A DNA stretch of 64,000 nucleotides. It comes from Heliocidaris erythrogramma (lineage: Eukaryota; Echinodermata; Echinoidea; Camarodonta; Echinometridae). Positions within the stretch are counted from its first letter, which is position 1; every line of letters begins with the position of its first letter. The DNA lies in assembly GCA_025617745.1 (NCBI GenBank), contig CM046863.1, positions 13,086,875 to 13,150,874 of the forward strand, in the 5' to 3' direction. Made by a program: the position numbers and the translations under genes. The notes beneath the pieces were generated by a model. The model was not told where the DNA came from. It saw nothing but the letters and a program-made list of their open reading frames with translations, and searched no databases. Positions 33,266-45,169 of this stretch are shown here, piece by piece.

Positions 33266-34740
33266 GACCTTTTTCGTCACTTCCGCTGTGTGTAAAGTCA
33301 ATGGGTGATTTCACGCTCGGTGTTGGTGTTTGGTGTTGGTGTTTAGAGCGAAAATTCTCCAAAAAATCGAGCTCAAAACCGCTGTTCAGTTTAAGTAGCC
33401 GATACCGATATCCTAACAAAGCGCATCGATAGCTTAACACTGGCAATGGCGTCAGCACCATTTTTAACGAAGGAAAAAATTGTTTAAAACTATTTAATTA
33501 TTAGTCTAGAATATCGTTAAATTACACGAGTAGTCCGGCAATTCTAAAATAAATAATTATTTGATCTAGAGTGCGGTAAGAAACTTCACAGAAATGGATA
33601 GTCTTGACAGGAACAGTAAGTTTAGATATGATTTCTCTCGAGTTTCTCACTTGCAGCAGAAAATGCTGCGGTAGCTAATGCAGCTAGACGCCGGATCGGA
33701 CGGCGTAGCGCGTACAGGGCAAACAGCCAAATTTCAGGCCTTGGCTCAGATTAGCCGTGAAGTTTCATGACTTTTGTATTGTAAATGTTGATTTAGAGCT
33801 CATCCTGGTAAATGATGTGGATTCTCTGGGTCTTTAACTACGGAATATCTAACGTCATTTTTATTAAATCTATCTTAAAAAGAAAATTAGGTTGGAATTT
33901 TTATTCACTCCTTCAAAGGAAAACTAGTTCCTTTCCGTGTGCTCTAGGCTCGAACGTTAGACCAACTGTTGGCCTAGATCTAATATCAGGCCTATATGAA
34001 CATCATACCTCTTAACGCCTATGAAATTACACTTTGAATGACGCCTACTGTCTTTATTTCTCATGACTAATCAGCAAAATTATAGCTGGAAATACCCAAA
34101 TAGCTAGAAACACCAACACCAACACCGACCGTGAAATCGGTATTTCTTAATCCCTAGGGGTATAGTGTTAGTGAATGGGAATTTGTACATGAAATTAAAC
34201 ACCGATGGCCGAGCTCGGTTCAGCAGACGATAATTAACAAAAAAACAAACACCGGCAACCAGAACTATGTCAAAAAAATCAGAGGTCACCACCTAACACC
34301 GATTGATTTTATTTTCATTTCATAGTCGGTGTTAGATCACTATTTCGCGGCAAAATAGACACTAACACCAAACACCAACACCGAGGGTGAAATCACCCAA
34401 TGTATTGACGACACCCGCACGAAGTATGAATATCTTGTGACAAGTTTACTGGTGAGTACAAGTATAATTGCTTAAATTTCATAAATAGAATAACATTCAT
34501 ATAAATTACTACTAATGTGAGGGATCTCCTGGAATTTCTGTACATTTTGAAAGTATTTGAAAGCAATATTGAATATGCAATAAAAATGTGGGCAATCGGT
34601 TGTCAAACTTTCATTACATTTTCTATCGTTCTGAGTTTATGTTTCAGCTCGATTGCCATTACCACCCCTGCCACTCTTGACAGCTTACCGGAAGTTTCGG
34701 GCGGGACCGTGTCATAAAATCAAATACATTAACAGACAAT
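33266..34740. repeat. Dispersed host repeat split by an inserted element
   Basis: The flanks 33266-33302 and 34399-34740 together resemble, in reverse orientation, 50000-50340. Shared words include TCGTCACTTCCG, GACGACACCCGCAC / GTGCGGGTGACGTC, GGTGAGTACA, CAGCTCGATT...CATTACCACCC and TTTCGGGCGGGAC. The matching copy at about 50000-50340 lacks the 1.1-kb insert, so it represents a pre-insertion state. Confidence 0.6.
33303..34398. mobile_element. Inserted DNA element, GGGTGATTTCAC ends, AAT duplication
   Basis: Inverted ends GGGTGATTTCACGCTCGGTG (33303) and CACCGAGGGTGAAATCACCC (ending 34398) continue as GTTGGTGTTTGGTGTTGGTG-type repeats inside. AAT flanks both sides (33300-33302 and 34399-34401). 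A further CACCAACACCAACACCGACC tract near 34107 suggests internal copies of the end. It has no recognisable transposase. A 3-bp duplication would fit several superfamilies (PIF/Harbinger among them). Confidence 0.65.
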
Positions 34741-35194
34741 TTTATCCCCATCAATATCAATGACAGTGATCCAAACTAACGGTTGGAACAAATAATTCCA
34801 AAGCTTAGTCGGAAAAATATCTAGTATGCCTCTAATGTGACATTAACATAATATGTTAATGTCACATTAACCAGGACCGGGTGGCTTGTCGAGATTAATT
34901 TAGTTTTTCAAGCTTTGGTTTGAAGATTTCAGCAGTTCACAAGTTCCATGATTATGATTTTATTTCTAAGAGTAGAATGTAACCTATCGTAGATCTGCAT
35001 TTCAAATTTAGTTGATTAGGCCAAATTTCCTTACAAATCGCTTATCTAAGTTAGATGTAGACATATAGTCTAGATCTAGTTAAGCTAGATCTGACAGTTA
35101 GACCAACTTAAGTTACACAAAGGTCTAACTGTTAGATCCACTGATGATTTTTTTTGCAGGGCCTATATTATTGGTTATTCATTAATATATATAT
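34741..35194. other. Intronic spacer, nothing recognised
   Basis: It contains a small palindrome (ATTAACATAATATGTTAATG near 34845) and TAGATCTAG-rich words. No gene. Confidence 0.3.
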
Positions 35195-35268
35195 ATAGAT
35201 AACATTTAACAAATTTATAGTGACGAAGCTTTTCGACCTGCACTCATCGGGTCACAATGCAGGAATGT
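35195..35268 (-). repeat. Solo Penelope-like terminal repeat with hammerhead-like motif
   Basis: GATAACATTTAACAAATTTATAGTGACGAAGC, then TTTTCGACCTGCACTCATCGGGTCAC, matches the terminal repeats of the element at 29018-29605. On minus it carries CCGATGAGTGCAGGTCGAAAAGCTTCG. Confidence 0.6.
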
Positions 35269-35860
35269 ATTTGCGTATCATGTGATTTCAACGTGATTAA
35301 TTCTTTCTATTCTCATTTCATTCAACAGACATACATGGAGTTCACCTTGACCTCTTCAGCTTTGATGGCGGCTACAACAGATCAAATCCTTCGTATTACA
35401 ATCCGGATAGTCTGAAGTTTATTGTAACAAGCACATTTAAGGGAAAAGGATGCTGCATCTAAAGTTTTTCACACGTGGCACCTTCACCCGCCCCTCCACA
35501 TGTCACTTTAGAAATTCTAATACAGCCAATTCTTTCATGTAGATATATTTAGCTAATTATGCCTAATGAGTTGAGGGTTTCCTCTTCGAGCCTATGGACA
35601 TTGCCTGGCCCCTAATGCTTATGACAATAATAGTATAGCCGTTTGAGGCTATATGCTATATATTCTTATAGAAAAATGGTGGCACTTACCGGTTGTAGAT
35701 CCTCAAGATTCCGTAGATTTGACTTGATAATATCAGATGTTTCAGATCCAGAATCGTTCAAGAATACATCACAGCAAGCAACACGAAATCCTTCCGGCTA
35801 TGATTGGCTGTGACGCTAAACAAGGTTAGGCTTAGTAACAACCGTTCGGTAGAACAAATG
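35269..35860. other. Intronic spacer between Penelope-like pieces, no gene
   Basis: No motif was recognised. It may be 3' sequence of the element whose tail lies at 35861. Confidence 0.3.
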
Positions 35861-36045
35861 CTAAAATAACGCAAGTGTTCTTAGGAACTCCTTCTGACGG
35901 CACAGAATGGGGTCAGTAAGTCGAATATATGACGCCTCGAGCATGCGCAGGTGATTGAAACTTCTCGCTCGGCTGAGAACCCTGAACCAAAATGAAGAGT
36001 ATTGTTCCCGGGGGGGGGGGGGGGGGGGGGGGGTGGCGCTCACAT
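35861..36045 (-). pseudogene. GIY-YIG endonuclease C-terminal tail, second copy
   Basis: The frame reads LSRARSFNHLRMLEASYIRLTDPILCRQKEFLRTLALF and then stops, clearly related to the tail at 29157 but diverged. It is cut at its N-terminal side by a 24-base G run (36010-36033). Confidence 0.55.
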
Positions 36046-36129
36046 ATATATGTCACACATGTATGTGCCGCGGCTGTGACGCCCCCATTTTCAACCTTCT
36101 CGGGTATGGGGCGCCAAGTGTAAAGTGCC

Positions 36130-36955
36130 TATTCCGTTACAAAATTGCCTCATTTCGTGACAAAATTCACTCAAAACTGTCTTCTGTTACAAAATTATTG
36201 AACAACGGTTCATTTTGTTACAAAATGAATTTGGAAAGGTTATTCTGTAACAAAATGATTCTGACCATTTTCATTCTGTAACAAAAATTTATTTTGTGAC
36301 AAAATATTTTACACTCCCATTTTATTCTGTAACGAAATCATTCTGTTACAAAATTGACATTACAAAATAATTTTGTCCATTTTCATTTGTAACGAAATCA
36401 TTCTGTTACAAAATAGTAAGGACGAAATGATTTTGTCTATGTCGTTTTGTAACAAAACTATTCTGTTACAAAACTGACAGGACAAAATAATTTTGTCCAT
36501 TCTATTTTGTAACAAAATCATTCTGTTACAAAATTGACAGGACAAAATAATTTTGTCCATTTCATTCTGTAACCAAATTACAGCTGTTACAAAATTAAAA
36601 GGACAAAATGATTTTGTCGTATTTCATTTCGTATGACAAAATCATTATGTTACAAAATGGATAGGACAAAATAATTTTGTCGTATTTCATTTCGTATAAC
36701 AAAATCATTCTGTTACAAAATGGACAGGACAAAATGATTTTGTTCATTTTCATTTTGTAACAGAATCATTCTGTTACAAAATTGAAAGGACAAAATGATT
36801 TTGTCGTATTTCATTTCGTATAACAAAATCATTCTGTTACAAAATGGATAGGACAAAATGATTTTGTCCATTTTCATTTCGTATAACAAAATCATTCTGT
36901 TACAAAATAGAATTAACAAAATCATTTTGTCCATTTTCATTTTGTAATCGTTACT
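36130..36955. repeat. 60-62-bp palindromic minisatellite
   Basis: About 13-14 units of the type GACAAAATNATTTTGTC...TGTAACAAAATCATTCTGTTACAAAAT repeat every 60-62 bases. Each unit contains at least two internal palindromes. Units with exactly 60 bases (36361-36600) keep one frame open, producing a spurious 20-residue protein repeat on the minus strand. Confidence 0.85.
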
Positions 36956-38971
36956 CTTTATTTTGTAATCGTTACCCACAACAGCCAACAACAGCCAACA
37001 GCCGAAAACAAATCCCAGAGCAGCCAAGAGATAATAAAGAGGGACTTTCAAGATTGCTAGGACTTATTTCAGTAATTTTCAATCAGAAATTGACCAGAAA
37101 ATATTATTTCAGGACCTAAAAATCACGAAATAATCAAAGAACAAGTTGTGATCGATTCATATATATTTTAATACGATTATTATTATTATACGTAATCTGA
37201 TTGGTCAATTTGTCTGAGAGATAATTCCGTATTCTTGACCAATAAATTATAGGTGTACACTTTAAGGGATAAAATCGTTGCACCCTGCTTGTTCTCACGG
37301 AATACGGGAAATATATACGTTCTGGTTGCATATTCCATTCGGCCACAAGCAGGGTGTAACTAATATTATTTTTTAACCAATAACCATAAGGGTATGGAAG
37401 TACAAGTACCAAATGAAATAGTGGCAAACAAAATGAGACTTAATGTTTTTAGAAAAAAAAAATAATATTCATATGTTTTATATTTTAAAGTTCCCACATA
37501 GGGATTCGTTTCAAACGGTTTCTTGCGATAAAGCTTGGCCAAGTTTGAATTGAGGTACGGCACGTATCTTCTCATTGTTTATCATTTCAATTATATTGTT
37601 GATTATTTTTAATTGGATTAAAAATGGATGGCACTGATTCGCCAATGAAGGTGAGTCGTCAAAATCCATATGAATATATTAACATACATGAATAAATTAA
37701 GTGTATGTGACCTTTTTCAATGCGCATGCTCGACGCTGACCCGCATTTTTGGTTTTTGTTGCGTGAAGAGCATGTACGGATGTTGGGATCATCTTAAAAA
37801 ATGAATAATTCATAGTATGTTAATAGGGCTTCGGGAGCGTTCAAATCGTGTTCAAATGTTTCTGACAAAATGGCAGAGCTTTAGGGGCCTGGCCACAACC
37901 AATCACAATCACAAACACAAACCGACAACTCCGTGACGCACCCCGCAAGCCCCATCCCCTGCACTGCCCCGCACCTAAAAGAGGTTACTTCTAAAATGTT
38001 AAATAGCTATACGTATAATGTAAGTCAGCATCCATCAAACTCACACACATGTACATGCCATCCTGCAATGAAAATCCACTGTCCTTGTACTTTAGAGATC
38101 CATAAAACATATCCTTCCAGAATGACTTAAAAGCTGAAAAATATTATATTATAAAGTTCAACCAAGGAACCATACAAAAAATATATGATTACAGCTGCAC
38201 AGCGCCCCCTGTTCTTGTCTAATTTTAATAATTTACTTGCATAAGCTATCAATTCAGAACGTTTAGTTACTATGCATTATGTCTTTGATTTAACGTATAG
38301 TTATATGCCGTATATGCAGTTTAGTTTGAATATGATTATGTAATAATTATGATGATCTTATGCGCATGTACAGAAATCTGCAATTCATCGAATTGCGAAT
38401 GATTTTTTTAATCAACCATTACCATTACCATCATTACCATAATGAGGGGATGTCAGAAATGTTCACCTATTAGCCCGGTTTCCACTGAAAATAACTTTCC
38501 GCCTAAAAAAAAAAAGGTGCTACGAGCCGTTATCTTACCCAGGGTAATTAACCCTAGGAGAACCCCCCCCCCCCCCCGGATAATTATCCCAAAGGACAAT
38601 TAGATATAAAGGCGTGCACCCCAAGTGGATGGATACTTCAGATTAACTAACAGAATGAAAAATATCCTAGAGCATAATTGTCCTGGGGATATTCTCCAAG
38701 GGTAGGATGGTTTTGAATCAAATGTTCTGGCAGTAATGCTATCTGGGATAATCGTCCAGATTGTCTGGTTAAGCCATGTTCACTGCTCTAGAGTCACTGC
38801 TCTTTTTCAGTCTTGGTGGAAAATTGCTATATGTACATTTGATGATAGCAACCATGCCTTGTGGCATGCTGTCCATAAGGGGTTGCAGCAGAATCATGAG
38901 CAGGCCATAGTGCTCAAACTAAGACAAATTACACTTGAAATTCATCCTCTCAGACATAATAGTCTATCATG
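36956..38971. other. Intronic spacer, no supported gene
   Basis: It contains an inverted pair CACCCTGCTTGT (about 37280) / ACAAGCAGGGTG (about 37346), a poly(C) run near 38565 and repeated TCCT(A)GGG-like words at 38540-38710. No coding motif. Confidence 0.35.
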
Positions 38972-39253
38972 TAGAGGTGTCGTGGTCTAGTGGATACGTC
39001 ACCGGACTGTGGATCTCATGGTTTGTGGTTCGAGTCCCGCCGCGGCACTAATGTCCTTTGGCAAGACATTAATCTACATTTGCCACTTTCTACCCAGGTG
39101 TAGTAAATGGGTACCCGGTAGGAATTTATTCCTTGAAATGCTGTGAGCACCGAATTCGGTAGCCTAGCTACAGTCGAGGTAATAATACTTCGGCGCTTAG
39201 AAACATTTGTATTAAGCGCATTATAAATGCAATGTATTATTATTATTATTATG
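38972..39253 (+). mobile_element. tRNA-derived SINE with (ATT)n tail
   Basis: The head has GTGGTCTAGTGGATACG (A box) and GGTTCGAGTCCCGCCGCG (B box). The body contains TGGGTACCCGGTAGGAATT and GTCGAGGTAATAATACTTCGGCGC, and the tail is ATTATTATTATTATT. It is essentially full length (about 280 bp). Confidence 0.8.
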
Positions 39254-39410
39254 TGGTTAAAAACCCTTTCTCATAGGGGGTGAGGTAATTTTCTGGGGAA
39301 ATTTGTCCGAGGAGGCGGTTTGCCCTTGCTGCATTTTCTTAGTTCCATACACTATGGATTACCTGTATGCCTCCAAAGGCAGCTGGCCTAATAATTTTTC
39401 CAGGGCTGTA

Positions 39411-39500
39411 TATAATAATATTAATAATAATAATAATACATTTGACTTCTATAGCGCACTTTCCATCCTCAGATTCTCAAGGCGCTCCAGAGCAAATTAA
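39411..39500 (-). mobile_element. SINE 3'-end fragment (minus)
   Basis: (AAT)n at 39411-39440 followed by ACTTCTATAGCGCACTTTCC and CTCAAGGCGCTCCAGAG reads, on minus, as a SINE/CORE-like 3' end with an ATT tail. Confidence 0.55.
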
Positions 39501-39549
39501 TACACAAAGAATGAGAGGTAGAATAATGAATGAATATATATATATATAG

Positions 39550-39708
39550 GTATATATCCCTATTTCCGACTATAGGGGGAATCCTAACAACGCGGTTTAT
39601 TCCGTCACAATAGAAATTCGGCGTTGCGGGGAAATTCGACCGGCGTTACGGGGAATGATAAGAATAGGCTGAGATAAAAGGATTCCTCCTATGGCTGCAA
39701 ACAGAGTA

Positions 39709-39740
<32 letters not shown>
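39550..39740. repeat. TA-nested small repeat, copy 3
   Basis: It lies between (TA)n runs (39535-39560 and 39710-39735) and contains ACAACGCGGTTTATTCCGTC and inner repeats CGGCGTTGCGGGGAAATTCG / CGGCGTTACGGGGAAT. It shares its core phrase with the copies at 15561 and 29670. Confidence 0.5.
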
Positions 39741-40124
39741 CCCTGGAAAAAGAAATAGACCAAGCTTCTGTAATAAGGGTATCGTAATATGCATACATAA
39801 TTATAAAAACCATTTGTCTATGTATTTCATTGAATGAATACTAATTTTCAGCAATTATACCTTGCTTTTATGCAATTTTATTTCCTTCTTACCACAAAAA
39901 TAACACTATCAGTAACCATGCTTGGTCTCCATGGCTGTATGTACCCCGAGTACACTGAGTTAAAGTTGAGAGAATAAAAATCAGAATACGCTTACGACTG
40001 GTATAATAGCCTAAAAATAGTACAAGTGTCGGTATTGACGAAATAAGTTGTAAGATTATCAAAAAAGTAATTCATTATATTTCCATGCCTTTGTCATACA
40101 TTTTTAATTTATCTCTTAGCACTT
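39741..40124. other. Intronic spacer, nothing recognised
   Basis: No gene or repeat structure seen. Confidence 0.3.
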
Positions 40125-41821
40125 GGAATGTTCCAAATAATTTAAAATAAGTAAGGTCATTGCAATTTTTAAGAAAGGCGATCCTTATTTATTTTCGAAC
40201 TATAGGCTGTTACCATGCTTTTCAAAAATATTAGAAAAAAATGTTTACGCTAGGATTTTTAACCACCTCAATAAGTATTCATTATTAAATGATTGTCAGT
40301 ATGGTTTCAGACCCCATTATTCATGTGACCTTGCAGTTATCGATTAACAGGATCAATTAATGACAAAAATGAATAATAGCTTCCATACTCTAGGTATTTT
40401 TCTTGACCTTACTAAGGCTTTTGATTTAATTGATCACAAAGTTTTGTTATATAAGTTAAACAATTTTGGTATTCGAGGCATCCCGCTACAGTGGTTTCGA
40501 AGTTATCTTACAAATCAACTACAGTATACCTCATATAATAATCATACTTCTACTTTTTCGAATATGACATCAAGTATTCCTCAAGGATCAATATTAGGCC
40601 CGTTGATTTTTCTGTTGTATGTTAATGATTTATGTTCGGTATCCAATTTTTTTGAAATGATTCTGTTTGCTGATGATACAACTATTATATCATTTCATTA
40701 TAATCTTTACGAGTTAATAAAAACAACTAATAGTGAACTGCAAAAAGTTACTGACTGGTTTAAAGCAAATAAAGTAATTGTTAACTATGGAAAACAAATG
40801 TTATGTATTTTAGGAAAATGAATAATGTATATGATCCAACTGATATATTTATAACTTTGAATAATGTACAACTTAATTTAACAAAACATGTAAAATTTAT
40901 TGGTATTATCCTTGATGATCGACTCAATTTCAATGAGCATAGATCAGATATTTGTAACCAGATATCAAAAAGTATAGGAATTCTACTTAAAATGAAACCA
41001 ATTCTTCCGGAAAAAACAGTTATTTATACTATATAATTCATTAATTCTTCCCTATCTACAATATTGCAATTTATCCTGGGCATGTACAGGATCAACTAAA
41101 CTGGAACCCATACTCAAACTTCAAAAAAAGGCATTAAGAATATGTACATTTTCTCATTTTTGGCTCCTTCTCAACCAATATTCTTCAGGCTAAAAACTTT
41201 AAACATATTTGATATTCATACCTACCAAATTGCTATAGTAATGTTTAAAAATCAAAGTGCAGTATTACCTCATAATATCTCTTCATTATTTCAATTTAAT
41301 AGACATATACATCCCCATTACACTCGGTCGAGTTCAAAAATGCATTTCTTTAAAGTACCAAATGAACGCTCATTAAACTTGATTCGACACCAGGGCCCTC
41401 GGGTATGGAATTCTTTAAACACCAGTATCATATCTTGCAATAACCTTACCTCATTTAAATGTAAATTGAAATCCAGTTTGTTAGCTGGATATAAAATTTA
41501 ATTGCCGTAGTAGTTTGCGATGTTACCCCCCCCCCCCCCCCCCCCCAACCTGCATGTACCCGTGTGATTGTATGTGTGAATTTATGTGTGAAAATGATGT
41601 GTTTGATTTGTAGTGTATGACTGCAGGGTGTAATATCTATTTTATCTCTTTTGTACATTATGTCCGTACAGATTTAAGTTAGGGAGCTGCATCAATTACA
41701 GGCTCTGCTTTTAGTTAGCTTCCTTTTCTTTATCGTTATATTATTGTACATGGAAGATATACATGTGTTTTATTTTGATTGTGATTTTTAATGATTGAGA
41801 AATAAATTGAATTGAATTGAA
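40125..41821 (+). mobile_element. Non-LTR retrotransposon copy D (5'-truncated, CR1-like)
   Basis: This plus-strand LINE runs from an RT finger region at about 40160 to a 3' tail AAATAAATTGAATTGAATTGAA ending about 41821. The reverse transcriptase is broken into three frames. The 3' end lies only about 25 bases before NLR exon 3. A 21-base C run (41526-41546) lies in the 3' UTR. Confidence 0.85.
40160..41503 (+). pseudogene. Reverse transcriptase, LINE copy D, frameshifted
   Basis: In order: VIAIFKKGDP and QYGFRPHYSCDLAV with an in-frame stop just after (40160-40345); then [35 protein letters not shown] and MILFADDTTI (40360-40800); then HVKFIGIILDDRLNF and ISKSIGILLKM (40803-41036); then RVWNSL-type C-terminus (41142-41501). 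Palm catalytic residues are present, but at least three lesions break the frame. The sequence is distinct from copies A-C. Confidence 0.85.
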
Positions 41822-41845
41822 GTATTGAAACTAATGTTGAAACAG

Positions 41846-42075
41846 GTTCAACAACTGACTCTCGAGGATTTTGACTCTGTTGAAGTGGCGTCTGGATTAT
41901 GGTCTTGCCTCGAAGCCTTCACATTCCTGAGCAGCATCTTCTTGTCCAACATCACTCTCAATTTACAATATTCGGCTAGTGAACTTACGTCTGTCACTAA
42001 ATTTGAAGGTGAAAGACTGACGTCGGACACCTTCGGTAAATTAATTTCGCAACTGCCATCAGTGAGATATATGAA
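41846..42075 (+). CDS. NLR exon 3: leucine-rich-repeat-like segment
   Basis: This exon encodes residues 625-700 and two bases of codon 701 (VQQLTLEDFDSVEVASGLW, then SCLEAFTFLSSIFLSNITL, ending ISQLPSVRYMK). The spacing of L and I residues fits leucine-rich repeats. It shares LW...AF, NLQ/NLP and GERLTSDT/SYG with exon 5, and LWSCL with exon 7. The acceptor is AACAG/GTTCAA with almost no pyrimidine tract because LINE copy D ends 25 bases upstream. The donor is a perfect GTAAGT. Length is 230 bases, phase 0 to 2. Confidence 0.82.
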
Positions 42076-42745
42076 GTAAGTAGAGCTAAGCGGTAAAATA
42101 TAACAGCATTTGAAGCAATCTGCGCGCATATAGTTACATCACTGTGAATTGCAATAACAAACTGTTTGTCACAGGAGTCAAGTATATTCTCGAAAATAGC
42201 CTGACTTAAGACAAGTCCCTTATAGATGACTATATTTATGTAACAAAATAAAGAAACACAATTATTTTTTGGCATGAAATGAGCATCAGAAATAAGTTCT
42301 ATTGTGTCAGCTTTTGTATTTGTATTTAGTCCCAAACTATGGTGATTTTGTAGGATTAAAAGAGGGTGAGATTTGTTTCTTTATAATTCGGTGGCTTTAT
42401 AAATCTATACACTTGTGCGGGGGCTTAAGTTAGGCGCCTTTCGAGAATACGGGCCAATATATTAATGTTAAGGGGGGAAACGGCCACGGGTTTCACTCAT
42501 CATAATGAGGAACAACAGAGGAAAAGGACAAGTGGAGAACAACCAGCAACAGTTTGGCATTTGCATTTCATCCAACTCCCTTTGAAAAACGATTGTGCTC
42601 CAAATCAATTTATTATATGTACGTATCTATCTATATATGTATATTATTCACGTCTTGCATTTTCTTCACAACAGTTTCTCTTAATTTTCTCACTATATTT
42701 TCATTATATCTGTGTATTTGTTCTTCTTTTGTCTGCATTAATCAG
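42076..42745 (+). other. NLR intron 3
   Basis: From GTAAGT to TTAATCAG. The last about 140 bases resemble the last part of intron 5 (before 56735), showing that intron sequence was duplicated along with the exons. Confidence 0.65.
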
Positions 42746-42806
42746 GATAAACGGCAGGTCAACCCGAGAGGGGGAGGAACTTCATCTACAACTTGATCTT
42801 GATAAT
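42746..42806 (+). CDS. NLR exon 4: 61-bp LRR-like micro-exon
   Basis: It encodes the end of codon 701 and residues 702-721 (INGRSTREGEELHLQLDLDN). Acceptor ATCAG/GATAAAC, donor GTAAGT. Exon 6 is a close copy of the same length and phase (2 to 0). Confidence 0.82.
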
Positions 42807-44099
42807 GTAAGTTCGTTAGTAATCGTTATGCGATGTGAAAGCTATAATTACTATTAATATTATTATTATGACATAAAATTCATCTTTATTTCGGTAAAAG
42901 AAAATGAAAGAAGTTACGCTAAAATATTATAAAATACAATAACATAATACACAAACAAAGAACAAGTATTAACTGGACCAAAAATGACAATAAAACAATT
43001 AACGATATCAATAATAAAGGCGATAACATATTGACCTATACTGTGTCAATATCATATATGGAAAATTAGACAGTAATTAATAATTGTAAATCGGGACCTT
43101 TTAAAGAAAAGTAAAGATTCTTATGAATCATCAATGATGATTTCTGAAGAATAAATAATGCATATTTTCTTAAGATATCTAAAGAAGTTAGGTCTTTAGG
43201 AGGAAATTATATTGAGTCGTTATATGTATCGTTGTACAGGAAAAACAAAATGGTTTGAAATTTGAGGTATATAAACAATATCGTGAAGCCATGCACAGCT
43301 ACGGTAACTATCATTGTATCATTTAATGTAATAATAGAGTTGCCTAAACAAAAGTCTGTGATAATTGTATTTTGGTGAAAAGAAATCATGATTTTTTACT
43401 GGTTGTTTTTTGCAAACGGATTATATCCACGAACACGGGGGGGGGGGGGGGGGGGGCGCAACTGGTAACAAACCATTTGCGTTACAATGCAGCTCTACCA
43501 GAGGAAAATAATTATGATTATTTGCCACATGCACATAATGTTACTTAATTTTAATGTGCTGGTCATTCCTCTCATTTTAACTGAAAGTTCTTTCTGAAAA
43601 GGTTTCATTTCATCAGTTTTACAAAACCGTTCATTGCCAGACATTGGGTATGTTATCAGTGCAGAGATTTTACTTTATTTAACTGAAATTGTTAATTTAA
43701 CTGAAATTGTTATCATAATGTCGGTTACTGAAGACAATCAAAGTTCAGTTCATCAAACTGTAAGTCATTTCTGAAATGTAAACAACCTCAAGCATTCTTT
43801 GAAGAAAATCTGTCACCTCATTACCACCAAAAGTTACCTTATCCATTTTACTTATACATTTGTTTTGTTTAATGTGTACATATACATTTATTTGGTAGCT
43901 ATACATCAAGTACAGACCTCCTTATGTCTTTGTACGATTTTTTATTTATTTATTTATTTATTTTTATCTCTACCCACTTTTTTATACGCACAATATCTCC
44001 AAAACGGCTTATTCAAATAATACAATGCTAGATATGGTTATTGTCTCATCAAAGAATTTCTTTAAAACATATTCAATGCATTGTGACGTCATTTAAAAA

Positions 44100-44538
44100 T
44101 TTGCCCTACTTTGTCAAATTTTAAAAGAAAGTTTAAGGCGTATCTTTAGTATAACGATCAATGAACTTAACGAATTTCAATGCATGTACCTTCTTTTCTA
44201 TCTTTCGATTACATTGTACTTTTGTTCGTTATCTCTGTTCTTTTATTAGTGATTCTCTTTGTATCTTATTTCTTTACTCAACAGTCTTTTATTCTCGCGG
44301 GGATTGCCTTAGACAAGTCTCTCACTGACTTTTTGATCCCCACATTCAAATTGTATTTGTAAATGTTTCATTGTATAACTTCCTTTTGTCTATTTTTGTA
44401 CCCTGCTTTTTAATGTGTACCTTATTTTGGAGATTTTCTTATGTTTTTTATATCACGAACTGATTTTTAAAATCCATTGTATGATACTTTTGTATTGTTT
44501 TTTATGATTTGAATGTGAAATAAATTGAACTTGAATTT
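44100..44538 (+). mobile_element. Possible LINE 3' end
   Basis: The stretch ends GAAATAAATTGAACTTGAATTTAG, very like the tail of LINE copy D, and is T-rich like a LINE 3' UTR. No RT was recognised. Confidence 0.4.
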
Positions 44539-45169
44539 AGGCGCCATTTTGTAAAATTCCAACATAATGCTATATCTCTGCAATACAAAGTCATAACATA
44601 ACCATATTTGGCATGATGCAAATTAATAAAAAAAAAGGAAGTTAATTGAAGACAAGCCCCTAAAGCGGCCGCCATTACGCTGTAACATTTGGGCACGATT
44701 TGAACGCGCCCGAAGCCCCCGATGCATTATTCATTTTGTACGATGCTCCCCTACAGTGTATATGCTTTACACACAGGTGAAATATAAATGTGGATCAGTG
44801 TCACGCATGCGCATTAAGAAAGGTCAAATCCGCCTAATCTATTCATGTATGCTGATGTATTCATCACTTGGCTAATGACGGCGCATCGATAATTGACGAA
44901 TGGGCGTCATTCATATGGTGTCATTAAATCTTTATGATAATTAGGTCCCAACATGTGATCAGTCAGCACAAAAGGGTTAACGTCTTTCCACTTAAATTCA
45001 ATGAGTTGTATACCGTAGTTATGAAGAAGATAAATACATGTTGTTCACATTAAATTGTTCACATCTCATGAATTAAGAGAAAAAACTTTTACACTCATAA
45101 TAAGTAATTTTTCAAATTACTTTTTAATAAATTTACTATCTTTGACCAGTAGGATAATGTTATTAAAAA

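Larger units (their letters stand above)
24202..41845 (+). other. NLR intron 2 (17.6 kb, mobile-element-filled)
   Basis: The intron is defined by the phase-0 donor after LKKQ and phase-0 acceptor AACAG/GTTCAACAA. It contains no other NLR exon that I could find. Its content is itemised separately: microsatellites, SINEs, foldback elements, Penelope-like remnants, a 60-bp minisatellite and a LINE adjoining the acceptor. Confidence 0.7.

Noticed and set aside
36130..36955. CRISPR-like array (regular repeats with short variable stretches)
   Set aside because: Units are contiguous variants of one 60-bp sequence with no distinct unique spacers, in a eukaryotic intron.
36360..37051. Minus-strand frames with a repeated MDKIILS..FCNRMILLQN motif, resembling a repeat protein
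   Set aside because: Period is exactly the DNA minisatellite unit; units of 61-62 bases break the frame and there is no start context or conservation.
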